This document shows positions 1 through 7,831 of a stretch of DNA of 38,418 nt, piece after piece. How positions within the stretch are numbered: the first letter of the stretch is position 1; every line of letters starts with the position of its first letter. The DNA is taken from positions 1 through 38,418 of the forward strand of contig CALLUY010000188.1 in the NCBI GenBank assembly GCA_938010615.1, read 5' to 3'. This stretch comes from an uncultured Pirellulaceae bacterium. Lineage in GTDB: Bacteria; Planctomycetota; Planctomycetia; Pirellulales; Pirellulaceae. Under the pieces are notes generated by a model. It saw only the letters and a list, made by a program, of their open reading frames with translations, was not told where the DNA came from and did no database searches. A program made the position numbers and the translations under genes.

Positions 1-600
1 GAAGATCTCACGAGCGATCTTTTGGCCGACTTGTTTGGCAAGGTAAGCAGATCCGAAACCGCCATCGAAACTGGCGACATCGGTGTCGGTCTGTTTGAAC
101 TTACCGTGTTCGCGGGAAGCAATCGTCAGATCGCAGATCACGTGCAAGCTGTGACCGCCGCCGACCGCCCAACCAGGCACGGCGCAGATCACGACTTTCG
201 GCATCGTTCGGATCAAGCGTTGACATTCGAGAATGTGTAACCGTCCGGCTCGTGTTGAGTCGATTTCATCGCTGGAAGTTTTTGAGTATTGATAGCCGCT
301 TTTGCCGCGGACTCGTTGATCGCCGCCAGAACAAAACGCCCAGCCGCCGTCCTTGGGCGATGGACCGTTGCCGGTGAGGATCACGGCGCCGATGTCGCTG
401 GATTGACGAGCGTGGTCGAGAGCCGTGTAGAGTTCGTCGACGGTTTGAGGTCGAAACGCGTTGCGAACTTCGGGGCGGTTGAAGGCGATGCGGACGGCTC
501 CGACTTCTTTCGCGCGGTGGTAGGTGATGTCGGTGAAGTTGAATTGATCAAGCGATTGCCAAAGGTTGGGATCGAAGATCTCGGAAACTTTTTCTGTCAT
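1..600 (-). CDS. menB: 1,4-dihydroxy-2-naphthoyl-CoA synthase, 3' part cut by window edge
   Basis: This gene would convert O-succinylbenzoyl-CoA to 1,4-dihydroxy-2-naphthoyl-CoA, the ring-closing step of cytoplasmic menaquinone synthesis. The reverse strand is open from ATG at 598-600 through 200 codons to the window edge, so the C-terminal part is missing. It begins MTEKVSEIFDPNLW. Crotonase-fold signatures are visible: the substrate-loop region AFNRPEVRNAFRP, the oxyanion-hole region AFCSGGDQRVRGKSGY, and GWAVGGGHSLHVICDLTIAS with FKQTDTDVASFDGGFGSAYLAKQVG after it. The CSGGDQ and DVASFDGGFGS stretches are characteristic of MenB rather than other crotonases. It is the last visible gene of the minus-strand men cluster, separated from menH by a gap filled with palindromic repeats. 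Identification is firm; only the end is unseen. Confidence 0.95.
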   Translation of the reverse strand, partial: MTEKVSEIFDPNLWQSLDQFNFTDITYHRAKEVGAVRIAFNRPEVRNAFRPQTVDELYTALDHARQSSDIGAVILTGNGPSPKDGGWAFCSGGDQRVRGKSGYQYSKTSSDEIDSTRAGRLHILECQRLIRTMPKVVICAVPGWAVGGGHSLHVICDLTIASREHGKFKQTDTDVASFDGGFGSAYLAKQVGQKIAREIF

Positions 601-643
601 GGGAGTTGTTGAGTTTCTGGCTTGAGTTGACGTGGTGCCCTAA

Positions 644-723
644 AGTCGCCTTTCGCCCCGCGAATGTGTGATGGCTCCGCGAAAGTGTGTTCGGTCCGTT
701 CTTTCGCGGAGCGAAAGACGACT
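644..723. repeat. Imperfect palindrome, repeat family F (copy 1)
   Basis: The arms AGTCGCCTTTCGCCCCGCGA (from 644) and TTCGCGGAGCGAAAGACGAC (to about 722) are imperfect reverse complements. An extra CTCCGCGAAAG sits between them. The same core (CTTTCGCTCCGCGAAAG) recurs at 21038-21092. It lies in the menH-menB gap beside a family A palindrome. It could form a hairpin in the men transcript, but there is no T-tract to suggest a classical terminator. Confidence 0.6.
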
Positions 724-753
724 GTCTGGCTCTATCAATGATAACCGAATCAC

Positions 754-836
754 GGTGGCATAAGCCTCTGGCTTGTGAACATGTAGCTTGGACATGCGGC
801 TGACATGCAGTTCACAGGCCAGAGGCCTATGCCACC
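754..836. repeat. Palindromic repeat family A (copy 1), overlaps menH 3' end
   Basis: The left arm begins GGTGGCATAAGCCTCTGGCT at 754. The right arm ends AGAGGCCTATGCCACC at 836. The arms pair over about 26 bases around a short loop. Similar copies lie at 8610-8670, 10502-10560 and 16574-16633, with a half copy at 33735-33768. The right end runs into the 3' end of menH and supplies its last codons and stop. Confidence 0.85.
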
Positions 837-1543
837 TTGCTCGCGAACTCACGAATGAGACCAACTAGAGCGGCTTGTTGCTCGCGATGAACGATGTGAC
901 CGGCGTTTGGCACGATTGTTACTGACAAGGCTTCTAACGAAGCTTCTTCGCGAATTCGAACTGCAATTTTTCGATACTTTTCGTCACGCTCACCAGCGAC
1001 AACCAAAGTTGGAATAGAAAGTTCACTCAATCGAGGCCAGTAGTTTGGTTGTTTCGCGACCGAACAGGCTCGCAAGATCGATGGCCAATCATCTGAGGAT
1101 CGAGCTGACTTTCGAGCGATTTCAGCACGGCGGATTTCTTCAGGCAAGTTGGCGAATACGCTCGCTTGATACCACTGATTCAAAAATGATTCCGCCGGTT
1201 CCGATTCGATACGTTCTGCAACGCTCTGATCCGCAAGCCAACGTTGCTCACGATCCTGTTCCGACTCAAGACCCGGATTACCCGAGACGAAGATCAATCC
1301 ATCGAAACGCTGTGGCTTCACGAGGGCAACGCCCAAACCCAGACGTGCTCCCATGGAGTAACCAACAATGATCGAGTCCGCTGGAATCGATTCAGCTAAC
1401 TGATTGACCGTTGATTGCCAATCATCACCCGCACGGACTTCGACGGCGGAGGTTTCAAACTCCGGCAGCGCAGCACGCACTTCGTCCCAGTCGGTCGGAT
1501 GGCCCATGAACCCATGGATGAAAGTTAGCTTTGGCTGCTGCAA
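827..1543 (-). CDS. menH: SHCHC synthase-like alpha/beta hydrolase (MenH)
   Basis: Predicted 2-succinyl-6-hydroxy-2,4-cyclohexadiene-1-carboxylate synthase, which eliminates pyruvate from the MenD product. The 238-residue protein is an alpha/beta hydrolase: HGFMG at residues 10-14 (oxyanion region), nucleophile motif GYSMG with Ser63, Asp187 in AGERDEKY and His216 in NAGHIVH, a complete triad. Family length is about 250. Its ATG lies inside the 3' end of menD, a 19-base overlap that implies translational coupling. The final codons and stop (KVA-stop) are formed by the edge of a family A palindrome, so the natural C-terminus may have been altered by that element. Operon position supports MenH over a generic hydrolase. 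Confidence 0.9.
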   Translation of the reverse strand: MQQPKLTFIHGFMGHPTDWDEVRAALPEFETSAVEVRAGDDWQSTVNQLAESIPADSIIVGYSMGARLGLGVALVKPQRFDGLIFVSGNPGLESEQDREQRWLADQSVAERIESEPAESFLNQWYQASVFANLPEEIRRAEIARKSARSSDDWPSILRACSVAKQPNYWPRLSELSIPTLVVAGERDEKYRKIAVRIREEASLEALSVTIVPNAGHIVHREQQAALVGLIREFASKVA

Positions 1544-3183
1544 TGTTTGATCTCTTCACGAATTTGTTTTCGCACTTCCATGTTGTACTGGCGATCCGTC
1601 ATCAGCTCCAAAATGATCGATCGATCTTGCGAACAGGCGCCTCGATAGCTTGCAGCGAAGTCGTCCATTTCCGTGATGCGACGATAGTCGATGCCGAACA
1701 TCTTCGCCGCATGTTCAAACTGATACTCGTGGGGAGTCGCGAAAAATTGTTCGAAGTGTTCCGATTCGCGAATCGGCAGCAGATCAAAAATGTGTCCGCC
1801 CTGATTGTTGAGAACCAACACGATCATCGGCCAAGGAGACTTCGCCACGAGCGACAACGAATTGAGGTCGTGCAGCGCAGACAAATCGCCAATCAAAACG
1901 GTCGTCGGTTGCTCGAGGCCGATCGCGTAGCCGGTTGCCGTCGCCAGCAAGCCATCGATGCCACTGGCGCCGCGATTGGCGGCGACGTTGCGGACTTTGT
2001 CGGACAAACCCTGACCAAACCAATCCATGTCGCGAATCGGCGTGCTGTTGCCAATGAACAAACCGTGAGACGTCGGACAATGTTTACTGACGTGAAAGGC
2101 GACGGCCGGTTCGCTTAACTTCTTTGGATCAGACAATTGCCGATCAACGATACCGCTTCGCTGCGCGCCGGCATCGCTCCACGATTGTAAAAACGAGTCG
2201 GAGGTTTTAGGGCCCGAAACGATCGATGACAACTGAATCAGATCGGCGTGATGTTGAGACACCGGAAGTCGATTCGGATTGACGATTTGGCCAGTTGGTG
2301 TGATGTGGTGGAAGTCGACCGTATCAGGCAGCGTCGCCGTCCATTGGTGCCAAGTCTTGGAAACGATTCGACCGCCCAAATGCAAAATCGTATCCGGAAC
2401 AGGCAGCTCGAATTCAGAAGGCAACTCGAGCGAACCGGTGCGCAAGCCGCTGGTCACGTCCGAGAGAATGGGGCAGTTCAAATTTTGGGAAAGCTCCCAT
2501 GATTGTTGTGCTTCGAATGGTTTGCAGCCGCCCAACGCGATCAAGACGTTGCCGCGGGTTTGGATTTGAAGTTCGGTTTTGTTGTGGGTCGGTGGAGACG
2601 GGAGACCACTCGCTTGCGCTTCGGGCTTGTATTGGGGCGGAGCCGGTTCGTCGGAAATGGTAAACGGTTCGCAGAACATCCAGTTGAAATGAACGGGACC
2701 GTTTTTGGTCGCGGCAAACCCTTGCTCGAGCGATTCGTCCAACGCAAAACTCTCATCGGGAACCGGCATGTTCACAAACAGTTTCGGATAGCCGCCAAAG
2801 ATGGCTCGCTGATCAATCGTCTGGTTGGCTCCGCTGCCGCGAAGTTCAGGTGGACGGTCTGCGGTAAAAAGCAGCATCGGCACGCTCTCGGCTGCCGCTT
2901 CGATCACTGCTGGAAACGCATTGGCGACGGCTGTTCCTGAAGTGCAAATGAACACGCCCGGCTTTCCGGTGGCTCTACCATATCCGAGTGCCGCAAAAGC
3001 AAGTCCGCGTTCGTCGAAGTGTTGGATTGCTTTGGCGCGACCGTCGCGAACCATACGGGCAACGGCCAGAGTCAGCGGCGTGCAGCGTGATCCCGGCGCA
3101 AGGAAAAAGTGATCGATCCCGTGTCGAAGGCAAAGCTCAATAGCTGAATTGGCCCAAACTTGGTCGACGCCAGCCATGTTCAT
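1525..3183 (-). CDS. menD: SEPHCHC synthase (MenD), thiamine-diphosphate enzyme
   Basis: Condenses isochorismate with 2-oxoglutarate, releasing CO2, in menaquinone synthesis. The 552-residue length matches the family. N-terminal TPP pyrimidine-binding domain: FLAPGSRCTPLTLA (residues 27-40), HFDERGLAFAALGYGRATGK (55-74) with the catalytic Glu in DERG, and CTSGTAVANAFPA. C-terminal TPP-binding domain: IGDLSALHDLNSLSL followed by VLNNQGGHIFDLLP. Residues 185-193 (YKPEAQASG) are encoded by 28 bases identical to one arm of a palindromic repeat found at 29767-29884. They lie in the linker between the first and central domains. The ATG is 6 bases downstream of the menF stop and menH overlaps the 3' end. 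The enzyme is probably functional, since flanking domains are intact and in frame. Confidence 0.96.
   Translation of the reverse strand: MNMAGVDQVWANSAIELCLRHGIDHFFLAPGSRCTPLTLAVARMVRDGRAKAIQHFDERGLAFAALGYGRATGKPGVFICTSGTAVANAFPAVIEAAAESVPMLLFTADRPPELRGSGANQTIDQRAIFGGYPKLFVNMPVPDESFALDESLEQGFAATKNGPVHFNWMFCEPFTISDEPAPPQYKPEAQASGLPSPPTHNKTELQIQTRGNVLIALGGCKPFEAQQSWELSQNLNCPILSDVTSGLRTGSLELPSEFELPVPDTILHLGGRIVSKTWHQWTATLPDTVDFHHITPTGQIVNPNRLPVSQHHADLIQLSSIVSGPKTSDSFLQSWSDAGAQRSGIVDRQLSDPKKLSEPAVAFHVSKHCPTSHGLFIGNSTPIRDMDWFGQGLSDKVRNVAANRGASGIDGLLATATGYAIGLEQPTTVLIGDLSALHDLNSLSLVAKSPWPMIVLVLNNQGGHIFDLLPIRESEHFEQFFATPHEYQFEHAAKMFGIDYRRITEMDDFAASYRGACSQDRSIILELMTDRQYNMEVRKQIREEIKHCSSQS
2604..2631. 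repeat. Half of palindromic repeat family C embedded in menD
   Basis: These 28 bases (GACCACTCGCTTGCG... ending GGGCTTGTA) match exactly the outer part of the right arm of the inverted repeat at 29767-29884. On the minus strand they read in frame as YKPEAQASGL in the MenD interdomain linker. No matching opposite arm is present nearby, so only half the element remains. Confidence 0.85.
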
Positions 3184-3189
3184 TCAACC

Positions 3190-4539
3190 TTATTGGCCAA
3201 GCACACTGATGAAATCCTGAATCTTGTTTTCGACTTCCTGCCACTCTTGATCAGGATCCGATCCACGCACGATACCCGCTCCAGAATAGAGAGACAATGC
3301 GTTGCCCTCGATCAAGCCTGATCGAATGCCGACTGCGAACTCAACGCTATCTGCTCCTATCCAGCCGATCGGAGCCGCAAACCAGCCTCGATTGAACGGT
3401 TCGATACGTGCGATTTCAGGCAGCGCGTTTTCCGTTGGATAGCCGCCAACGGCAGGAGTCGGATGAAGTCGTTGCAGCAACACTCCATCGTCGACATCTT
3501 CTTTTAGAGTCCCTTGCACGTTGGATCGCAAATGCTGCTTCCACGTTAAACGTAAAATCGAAGCCTGATTATCAACGTCCAAGTGATCCACAAACTTGTG
3601 CAGCTTCTGCCGGATGCTTTTGCGAACGATGTCGTGCTCGCGTTGATCTTTGTCGCTGGTCAGCAATTCGATTGCCAGTTTTTCATCTGCGTCGGGAGTT
3701 TCGCCACGAGCCCGAGTTCCGGCGACGACTTCGCTTCGCAGTTGTTTGTCCTTGCGAAGGAACAATCGCTCCGGCGTCGCACCGAGGAATGCACTCGACG
3801 ATCCGAAATCAAAACAGAAAACGAAACAGTCGTGAGTCGTTTCCTTGAGTCGCTGCGTGAGTGCGATTGGGTTGAGCGGCTGATCAAAATCCAAAGTCGC
3901 TCGGCGGGAAAGCACAATCTTCTCAAGTACTTCACTACGAATCAACGAAAGCGCTTCATCGACTCGTGACTGCCAACCATCAACCGTTGGCGTATAGCTT
4001 CTTCCGGTCGGAGCCGGCATTGATTTCGCATACGGCTCCACGTCACAACGAATCTGCTGCAGCTCGAGTTTCGCCTTTCCAATATCTTCTGCGTCCAATA
4101 CGGCCAGCGTCAGTTCGCCACGCGAAAACAGCAACCGCGGAATTGCGAATCGTCCCGCACCGAATGCTTCCCAGCCATCGGTTCCGTCGAAAGAGAAACC
4201 GCCAAAGAATTTCAAGTCAGCGTTTCCGCCGAGGATCGACCGACATTTCGCGATACACTCGGATGCACTGCTATTCGGGGTAAGCGAAACGATTGCCGCT
4301 GTGCCAACGCCTGCGGTGACTTCTGCAGAATCACGATTCGACCAAACGATTCGAGTTTGCTCGCGATTGGCATGTAGCCACTGCCACACGTTTAAACCCG
4401 GTGCGGCAACACGAACCGTTGTTGGAAACTGCGTTTCGGATTTTTCGAGAGCGCTGAGTTTCTCCAGCAGCTTCGCCGCAACGGCAGATGTCAACCTTGT
4501 GTCGATACCGGCGCCGCCTTCAGTTTGACCGTTGCTCAT
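3190..4539 (-). CDS. menF: Isochorismate synthase (MenF-type)
   Basis: Converts chorismate to isochorismate, the committed step to menaquinone. The 449-residue protein has the chorismate-binding C-terminal domain of the MenF/EntC/PabB/TrpE superfamily: EKIVLSRR (206-213) with Lys207 as the expected base, FLGATPERLF (251-260), AGTRARG (273-279), REHDIVRKSIR (300-310), HPTPAVGGYPTENAL (359-373) and EPFNRGWFAAPIGWIG (380-395). The basic KIVLSRR motif and men operon context argue for isochorismate synthase rather than anthranilate or aminodeoxychorismate synthase. Its ATG overlaps the menG stop (ATGA), and menD starts 6 bases after its own stop, so the three genes are tightly coupled. If the organism makes a catecholate siderophore the enzyme could also feed that, but nothing here suggests it. 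Confidence 0.94.
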   Translation of the reverse strand: MSNGQTEGGAGIDTRLTSAVAAKLLEKLSALEKSETQFPTTVRVAAPGLNVWQWLHANREQTRIVWSNRDSAEVTAGVGTAAIVSLTPNSSASECIAKCRSILGGNADLKFFGGFSFDGTDGWEAFGAGRFAIPRLLFSRGELTLAVLDAEDIGKAKLELQQIRCDVEPYAKSMPAPTGRSYTPTVDGWQSRVDEALSLIRSEVLEKIVLSRRATLDFDQPLNPIALTQRLKETTHDCFVFCFDFGSSSAFLGATPERLFLRKDKQLRSEVVAGTRARGETPDADEKLAIELLTSDKDQREHDIVRKSIRQKLHKFVDHLDVDNQASILRLTWKQHLRSNVQGTLKEDVDDGVLLQRLHPTPAVGGYPTENALPEIARIEPFNRGWFAAPIGWIGADSVEFAVGIRSGLIEGNALSLYSGAGIVRGSDPDQEWQEVENKIQDFISVLGQ

Positions 4540-5240
4540 TTGACACCTATGTAAAGTGTCGCGATCCCAAACGTCAGTGGATAGAAGTTTGCTTTCGACA
4601 TTCCGGCAGCCAACATTTTTTCAGTCAGCTTTTCGTAGCAGGGAAACTCGCCGACGCTGTCGGGCAAGTAGTTGTACGCATTGGAATCGTTGCGAGCGAG
4701 CATCTGGCCGATCTTCGGCAAAACGTTTTTGAAGTACCATCCGTACATGCCTTTGATCGGTTGCATTCGTGGAACAGAGAATTCCAGTACGGCAACTTTT
4801 CCGCCCGGCTTGCAGACTCGAGTCATCTCACGAAGGCCAAGATCTGTATCGGCGACGTTGCGTAAACCGAAAGCCGCACTGACGACTTGAAAGCGATCGG
4901 ACTCAAACGGTAACTCTTGAGCATCGGCTTCGATGAACGTTACGGGCTTGCCGAATTTGTCACTCTTCTCGCGGCCGACTTCAAGCATCTCGTAACAGAA
5001 ATCGGATCCAACAACTGGAACTTGTCCGTCTGTGTATTTGTGAAACGAAAACGCAAGGTCACCTGTCCCAGTGCAAACATCCAGAATCGGATCAGTGCGA
5101 TTGGGAGCCAACTTCTTGACGGCTCGCCAACGCCAATATCGGTCGACGTTCATCGAAAGAAGATGGTTCATGCGATCGTACTTCGGCGCAATTTCGCCAA
5201 ACATGTCTCGCACGCGTTGATTGGATTTATCGACAGCCAT
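4536..5240 (-). CDS. ubiE: Demethylmenaquinone methyltransferase (MenG/UbiE)
   Basis: C-methylates demethylmenaquinone with SAM, the last step of menaquinone synthesis. The 234-residue length is typical. Class I methyltransferase features: the UbiE signature YDRMNHLLSMNVDRYWRWRA (21-40), SAM motif I ILDVCTGTGDLAF (52-64), an acidic residue at the end of the next strand (VVGSDFCYEML), and AAFGLRNVADTDLGLREMTR followed by RVCKPGGKVAVLEFS. It is the first gene of the visible men operon and overlaps menF by 4 bases, so the operon promoter should lie in 5241-5494. With no ubiquinone genes seen and menB/D/F/H adjacent, the menaquinone role is preferred. Confidence 0.95.
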   Translation of the reverse strand: MAVDKSNQRVRDMFGEIAPKYDRMNHLLSMNVDRYWRWRAVKKLAPNRTDPILDVCTGTGDLAFSFHKYTDGQVPVVGSDFCYEMLEVGREKSDKFGKPVTFIEADAQELPFESDRFQVVSAAFGLRNVADTDLGLREMTRVCKPGGKVAVLEFSVPRMQPIKGMYGWYFKNVLPKIGQMLARNDSNAYNYLPDSVGEFPCYEKLTEKMLAAGMSKANFYPLTFGIATLYIGVK

Positions 5241-5288
5241 TTGAAGCGACGAGCAAGCTCGTGAGGTTTTAGGGTTAGGTGTTCAGAA

Positions 5289-5345
5289 CGTAGCACGGTG
5301 GTCTCCACCGTTTATGAAGCTTACGGTGGGGACCACCGTGCTACG
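5289..5345. repeat. Palindromic repeat family B (copy 1)
   Basis: The arms CGTAGCACGGTGGTCTCCAC and GTGGGGACCACCGTGCTACG form a nearly perfect inverted repeat around a short AT-rich loop. Related copies lie at 25575-25632 and 35221-35279. This copy is about 50 bases upstream of the first men gene, inside the likely promoter/leader region. Confidence 0.85.
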
Positions 5346-5371
5346 AATAAAAGCCACGCTCTCTATACCGA

Positions 5372-5441
5372 CCGAATCCGGAAGGTACAGCTTAACGTGG
5401 CTCAATGTGATATCTGTCAAATCCGAATACGGAAAGGACAG
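5372..5441. repeat. Pair of 19-base direct repeats upstream of the men operon
   Basis: CCGAATCCGGAAGGTACAG (5372-5390) and CCGAATACGGAAAGGACAG (5423-5441) match at 16 of 19 positions with a start-to-start distance of 51 bases. They lie between the men operon start and the 3' end of the lipoprotein gene. They could be regulator-binding sites or chance; no function is known. Confidence 0.35.
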
Positions 5442-5494
5442 TTTTAATGATTGCAGGGCAAATCAGCACGCACGGTGCCGGCGAACTAGCTGCC

Positions 5495-5758
5495 TCAGCA
5501 AGATCCGCTTCGCGACCTCGGACCCAACGAAAACATTGGTGAACGGCTCGTCACGTTGTCAAAACCGCCGGGAGGAGCATAGGGCGATTCGCCTCCTCGA
5601 GCCTGTAATTTTTCCAGCTGCGACGAATAGTCCAGGGTCGACGGAGGGAACACCGGAGACGACGCCAAGCCGCCGCTACCAGCGGTGCATCCGGACATCA
5701 TCAACGACGCGCTCGCCACAACGACGAGCAGAAAACAAGAGTTTGAAATTTTACGCAT
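5495..5758 (-). CDS. Small predicted lipoprotein, function unknown
   Basis: The 87-residue protein begins MRKISNSCFLLVVVASASLM and has a lipobox (LMMSGC). It is therefore predicted to be exported and lipidated at that Cys (residue 24). The mature part is only about 64 residues, rich in Ser, Pro and Gly (SSPVFPPSTLDYSSQL, GESPYAPPGGF), and looks unstructured. The start at 5756-5758 is chosen because a longer reading from 5914 would bury the signal peptide, and because GGAAG lies 7 bases upstream of the chosen ATG. It is oriented like the men operon but 254 bases upstream of it. I recognise no family. Confidence 0.65.
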   Translation of the reverse strand: MRKISNSCFLLVVVASASLMMSGCTAGSGGLASSPVFPPSTLDYSSQLEKLQARGGESPYAPPGGFDNVTSRSPMFSLGPRSRSGSC

Positions 5759-6063
5759 GGCACTTCCGTGTGTTCCGTTTTTTCGTGGCATTGGATTGCT
5801 CAGTACGATTCGCTGCAACCAATGGTTCAACACAGTTAGCAACTGTGCCCCGATGAGACTCCTCAATCGCTCATTCCTTACTGAATAATCTGAGTGAGTC
5901 CATATCGCCCGCAAGGTTTACCAGGCATTGGTGACCAAAGCAACAAAATCCTGTTTGACTTATTGCTATCAGGGATCTGGAAAGTCTGACCAACTTGGAT
6001 AACTTAGGATCTACAGAGAGGCTCAATCGAGAACGTCGCCACCAGCTTTCCCCGGAAGAACAC
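5759..6063. promoter_or_regulatory. Divergent intergenic region with a 17-base dyad
   Basis: This 305-base gap separates the lipoprotein gene (minus) from the esterase gene (plus), so promoters for both should lie here. A perfect dyad CACAGTT-AGC-AACTGTG occupies 5831-5847 and has the size of a repressor operator. No convincing -35/-10 pair was seen. An in-frame upstream ATG at 5995 exists, but the encoded extension has no signal-peptide character. Confidence 0.3.
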
Positions 6064-7827
6064 ATGAATTTCGCCCGCTTTGTTCTCGCACTTTCAATCA
6101 TCTGCCATTTCACAACGTCTGAATCGTTCGCTGCTCAAGCCGAGGACGGACCCTATCCATTGGACACTTCGCAGGTAAGAAAACCTGATGTGCCCGAAGG
6201 CAAGGTCATCAGGCGCAACTTTTCTGCCAGCAAAGTCTTCCCGGGCACAACGCGAAATTATTCGATCTACGTTCCGCAGCAGTACGACGAATCCAAGCCC
6301 GCCTGCCTGATGGTTTTTCAGGACGGCACAGGATTCTCTAAAGTCGAAGGTCGACCCAGCAAGACACCGTTGGTTTTCGACAACCTGATTCACTCGGGTG
6401 AGATGCCTGTGACGATCGGGCTGTTCATTGATCCAGGCGTTGTTCCAGCTCAAAACGAAAACGCTCAACCGCGTTTCAACCGCAGCTTTGAATACGACGC
6501 GATTGATGATCGTTACGCGACGTTTTTGATTGAAGAAATGATTCCCGAAATCAAGAAGGATTATGCGATCAGCGACGATCCAAACGACCGCGGCATCTGC
6601 GGATCAAGCTCTGGTGGCATCGCAGCATTCAATGTCGCTTGGCAGCGCCCCGATCAATTCCGCCGCGTCTACACGATGGTGGGAACCTACATTGGACTCC
6701 GCGGAGCTAATGAGATGTCCGTGCTGGTTCGCAAGACGGAACCGAAACCGATTCGAGTTTTCTTGCAGGATGGAAACAAAGACTTGAACATTTACTGCGG
6801 CGATTGGTGGGTTGCCAATCAAGGCATGTTGTCGGCCCTGAAGTTCAGCGGCTATGAAGTGGATCATGTGTGGGGCGAGGGGGGTCACAATCGAAAGCAC
6901 GGAGGAGCTGTGTTTCCCGATGCGATGCGTTTTATCTGGAAGGGCTGGCCCAAGCCGGTTGAAACGCATTTCGACGAATCAAAAAGCCGAGCACCAGAAA
7001 TGCTGGTCGATGGTGAAGGCTGGGAACTGGTCAGCAAAGGGCACAAATATTTGACGGGGCTGGCGTCTGACGCCGACGGCAACGTTTACTTTTCTGATCG
7101 TAAAAAGGGAGAGCTGTTTGTTGTGACCAAAGATGGAGAAGTGAAGCAGATCGACAATGGCGCGTCCAGCGAAAAATTGACTTCAATCGCTTCTCACCCC
7201 AATGGATCGTTGTTCGTTGCCCAAAATGGTTCAATCTTTGAGCATCCAGTTGGAGGTTCGACCGCATATGAAGTGAACGCAAATGCAATGGTTGCGGCGC
7301 ACGATGGCACGCTATATTTCACTAACAAAGAATCGAAGTCCGTCTGGATGAAAAAGGGCGCCGAAAAACCAAAGCTTGCTGTCGAAGGACTGTCCGGTGC
7401 ACACGGCATCACGCTTTCGCCAGACCAGACATTGGTTTACGTTTCCGATTTCAACGGCCGCTACGTTTGGTCCTGCGTTCGAAAAGAAGACGGAACGTTG
7501 ACTTACGCTCAGCCTTACTTTCACATTCACTCACCACCAGCCGCCGTTGACATGCGGACACGGAGTATGGGAATGTGTGTCGATAAAGACGGTTGGGTCT
7601 TGGTTGCGACGAAAATGGGAATTCAAATTTGCGACCAACCCGGACGCGTTAACCTGATTTTGCCGCCGCCGATTGGAGCCAGCAGCCCGACGAATGTCAT
7701 ACTCGCTGGTCCCGACCAACAAACGATCTACGCAACTTACGGTGGTAAGGTCTTCAAACGCAAAACAAAACTGACGGCAGCCCATCCCTGGGCGAAACCC
7801 GTCATGCCTCCAAAACCGAGACTCTAA
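6064..7827 (+). CDS. Secreted esterase fused to SMP-30/gluconolactonase-like propeller
   Basis: The 587-residue protein starts with a Sec signal peptide (MNFARFVLALSIICHF...SFAAQA); GGAAG lies 6 bases before this ATG. Residues about 40-300 resemble the enterochelin-esterase (Fes/esterase D) fold: a YSIYVPQQYDESKPACLMVFQDG strand region, nucleophile elbow GSSSGG (180-185, Ser182 the likely nucleophile) and WGEGGHNRKHGG with His275 as probable catalytic histidine. Residues about 320-587 read as a beta-propeller with YLTGLASDADGNVYFSDRKKGELF and GAHGITLSPDQTLVYVSDFNGRYVW, typical of SMP-30/gluconolactonase proteins. Likely role is extracytoplasmic hydrolysis of a carbohydrate ester or lactone; the substrate is not evident. 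comB follows 4 bases downstream. Confidence 0.85.
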   Translation: MNFARFVLALSIICHFTTSESFAAQAEDGPYPLDTSQVRKPDVPEGKVIRRNFSASKVFPGTTRNYSIYVPQQYDESKPACLMVFQDGTGFSKVEGRPSKTPLVFDNLIHSGEMPVTIGLFIDPGVVPAQNENAQPRFNRSFEYDAIDDRYATFLIEEMIPEIKKDYAISDDPNDRGICGSSSGGIAAFNVAWQRPDQFRRVYTMVGTYIGLRGANEMSVLVRKTEPKPIRVFLQDGNKDLNIYCGDWWVANQGMLSALKFSGYEVDHVWGEGGHNRKHGGAVFPDAMRFIWKGWPKPVETHFDESKSRAPEMLVDGEGWELVSKGHKYLTGLASDADGNVYFSDRKKGELFVVTKDGEVKQIDNGASSEKLTSIASHPNGSLFVAQNGSIFEHPVGGSTAYEVNANAMVAAHDGTLYFTNKESKSVWMKKGAEKPKLAVEGLSGAHGITLSPDQTLVYVSDFNGRYVWSCVRKEDGTLTYAQPYFHIHSPPAAVDMRTRSMGMCVDKDGWVLVATKMGIQICDQPGRVNLILPPPIGASSPTNVILAGPDQQTIYATYGGKVFKRKTKLTAAHPWAKPVMPPKPRL

Positions 7828-7831
7828 ATAA

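Noticed and set aside
22-612. Plus-strand open frames at the left end
   Set aside because: They are antisense to menB, whose reverse-strand translation has clear crotonase motifs throughout.
754-836. CRISPR interpretation of the repeated palindromes
   Set aside because: Copies are scattered kilobases apart, are inverted repeats with variable loops, and have no regular spacer array or cas gene.
640-864. 74-codon minus-strand frame reading RWHRPLACELHVSRM
   Set aside because: It is translation of the family A and F palindromes; no Shine-Dalgarno, domain or independent support.
1531-2118. 195-codon plus-strand frame inside menD
   Set aside because: Antisense shadow of a well-supported MenD; low-complexity basic translation typical of an opposite-strand frame.
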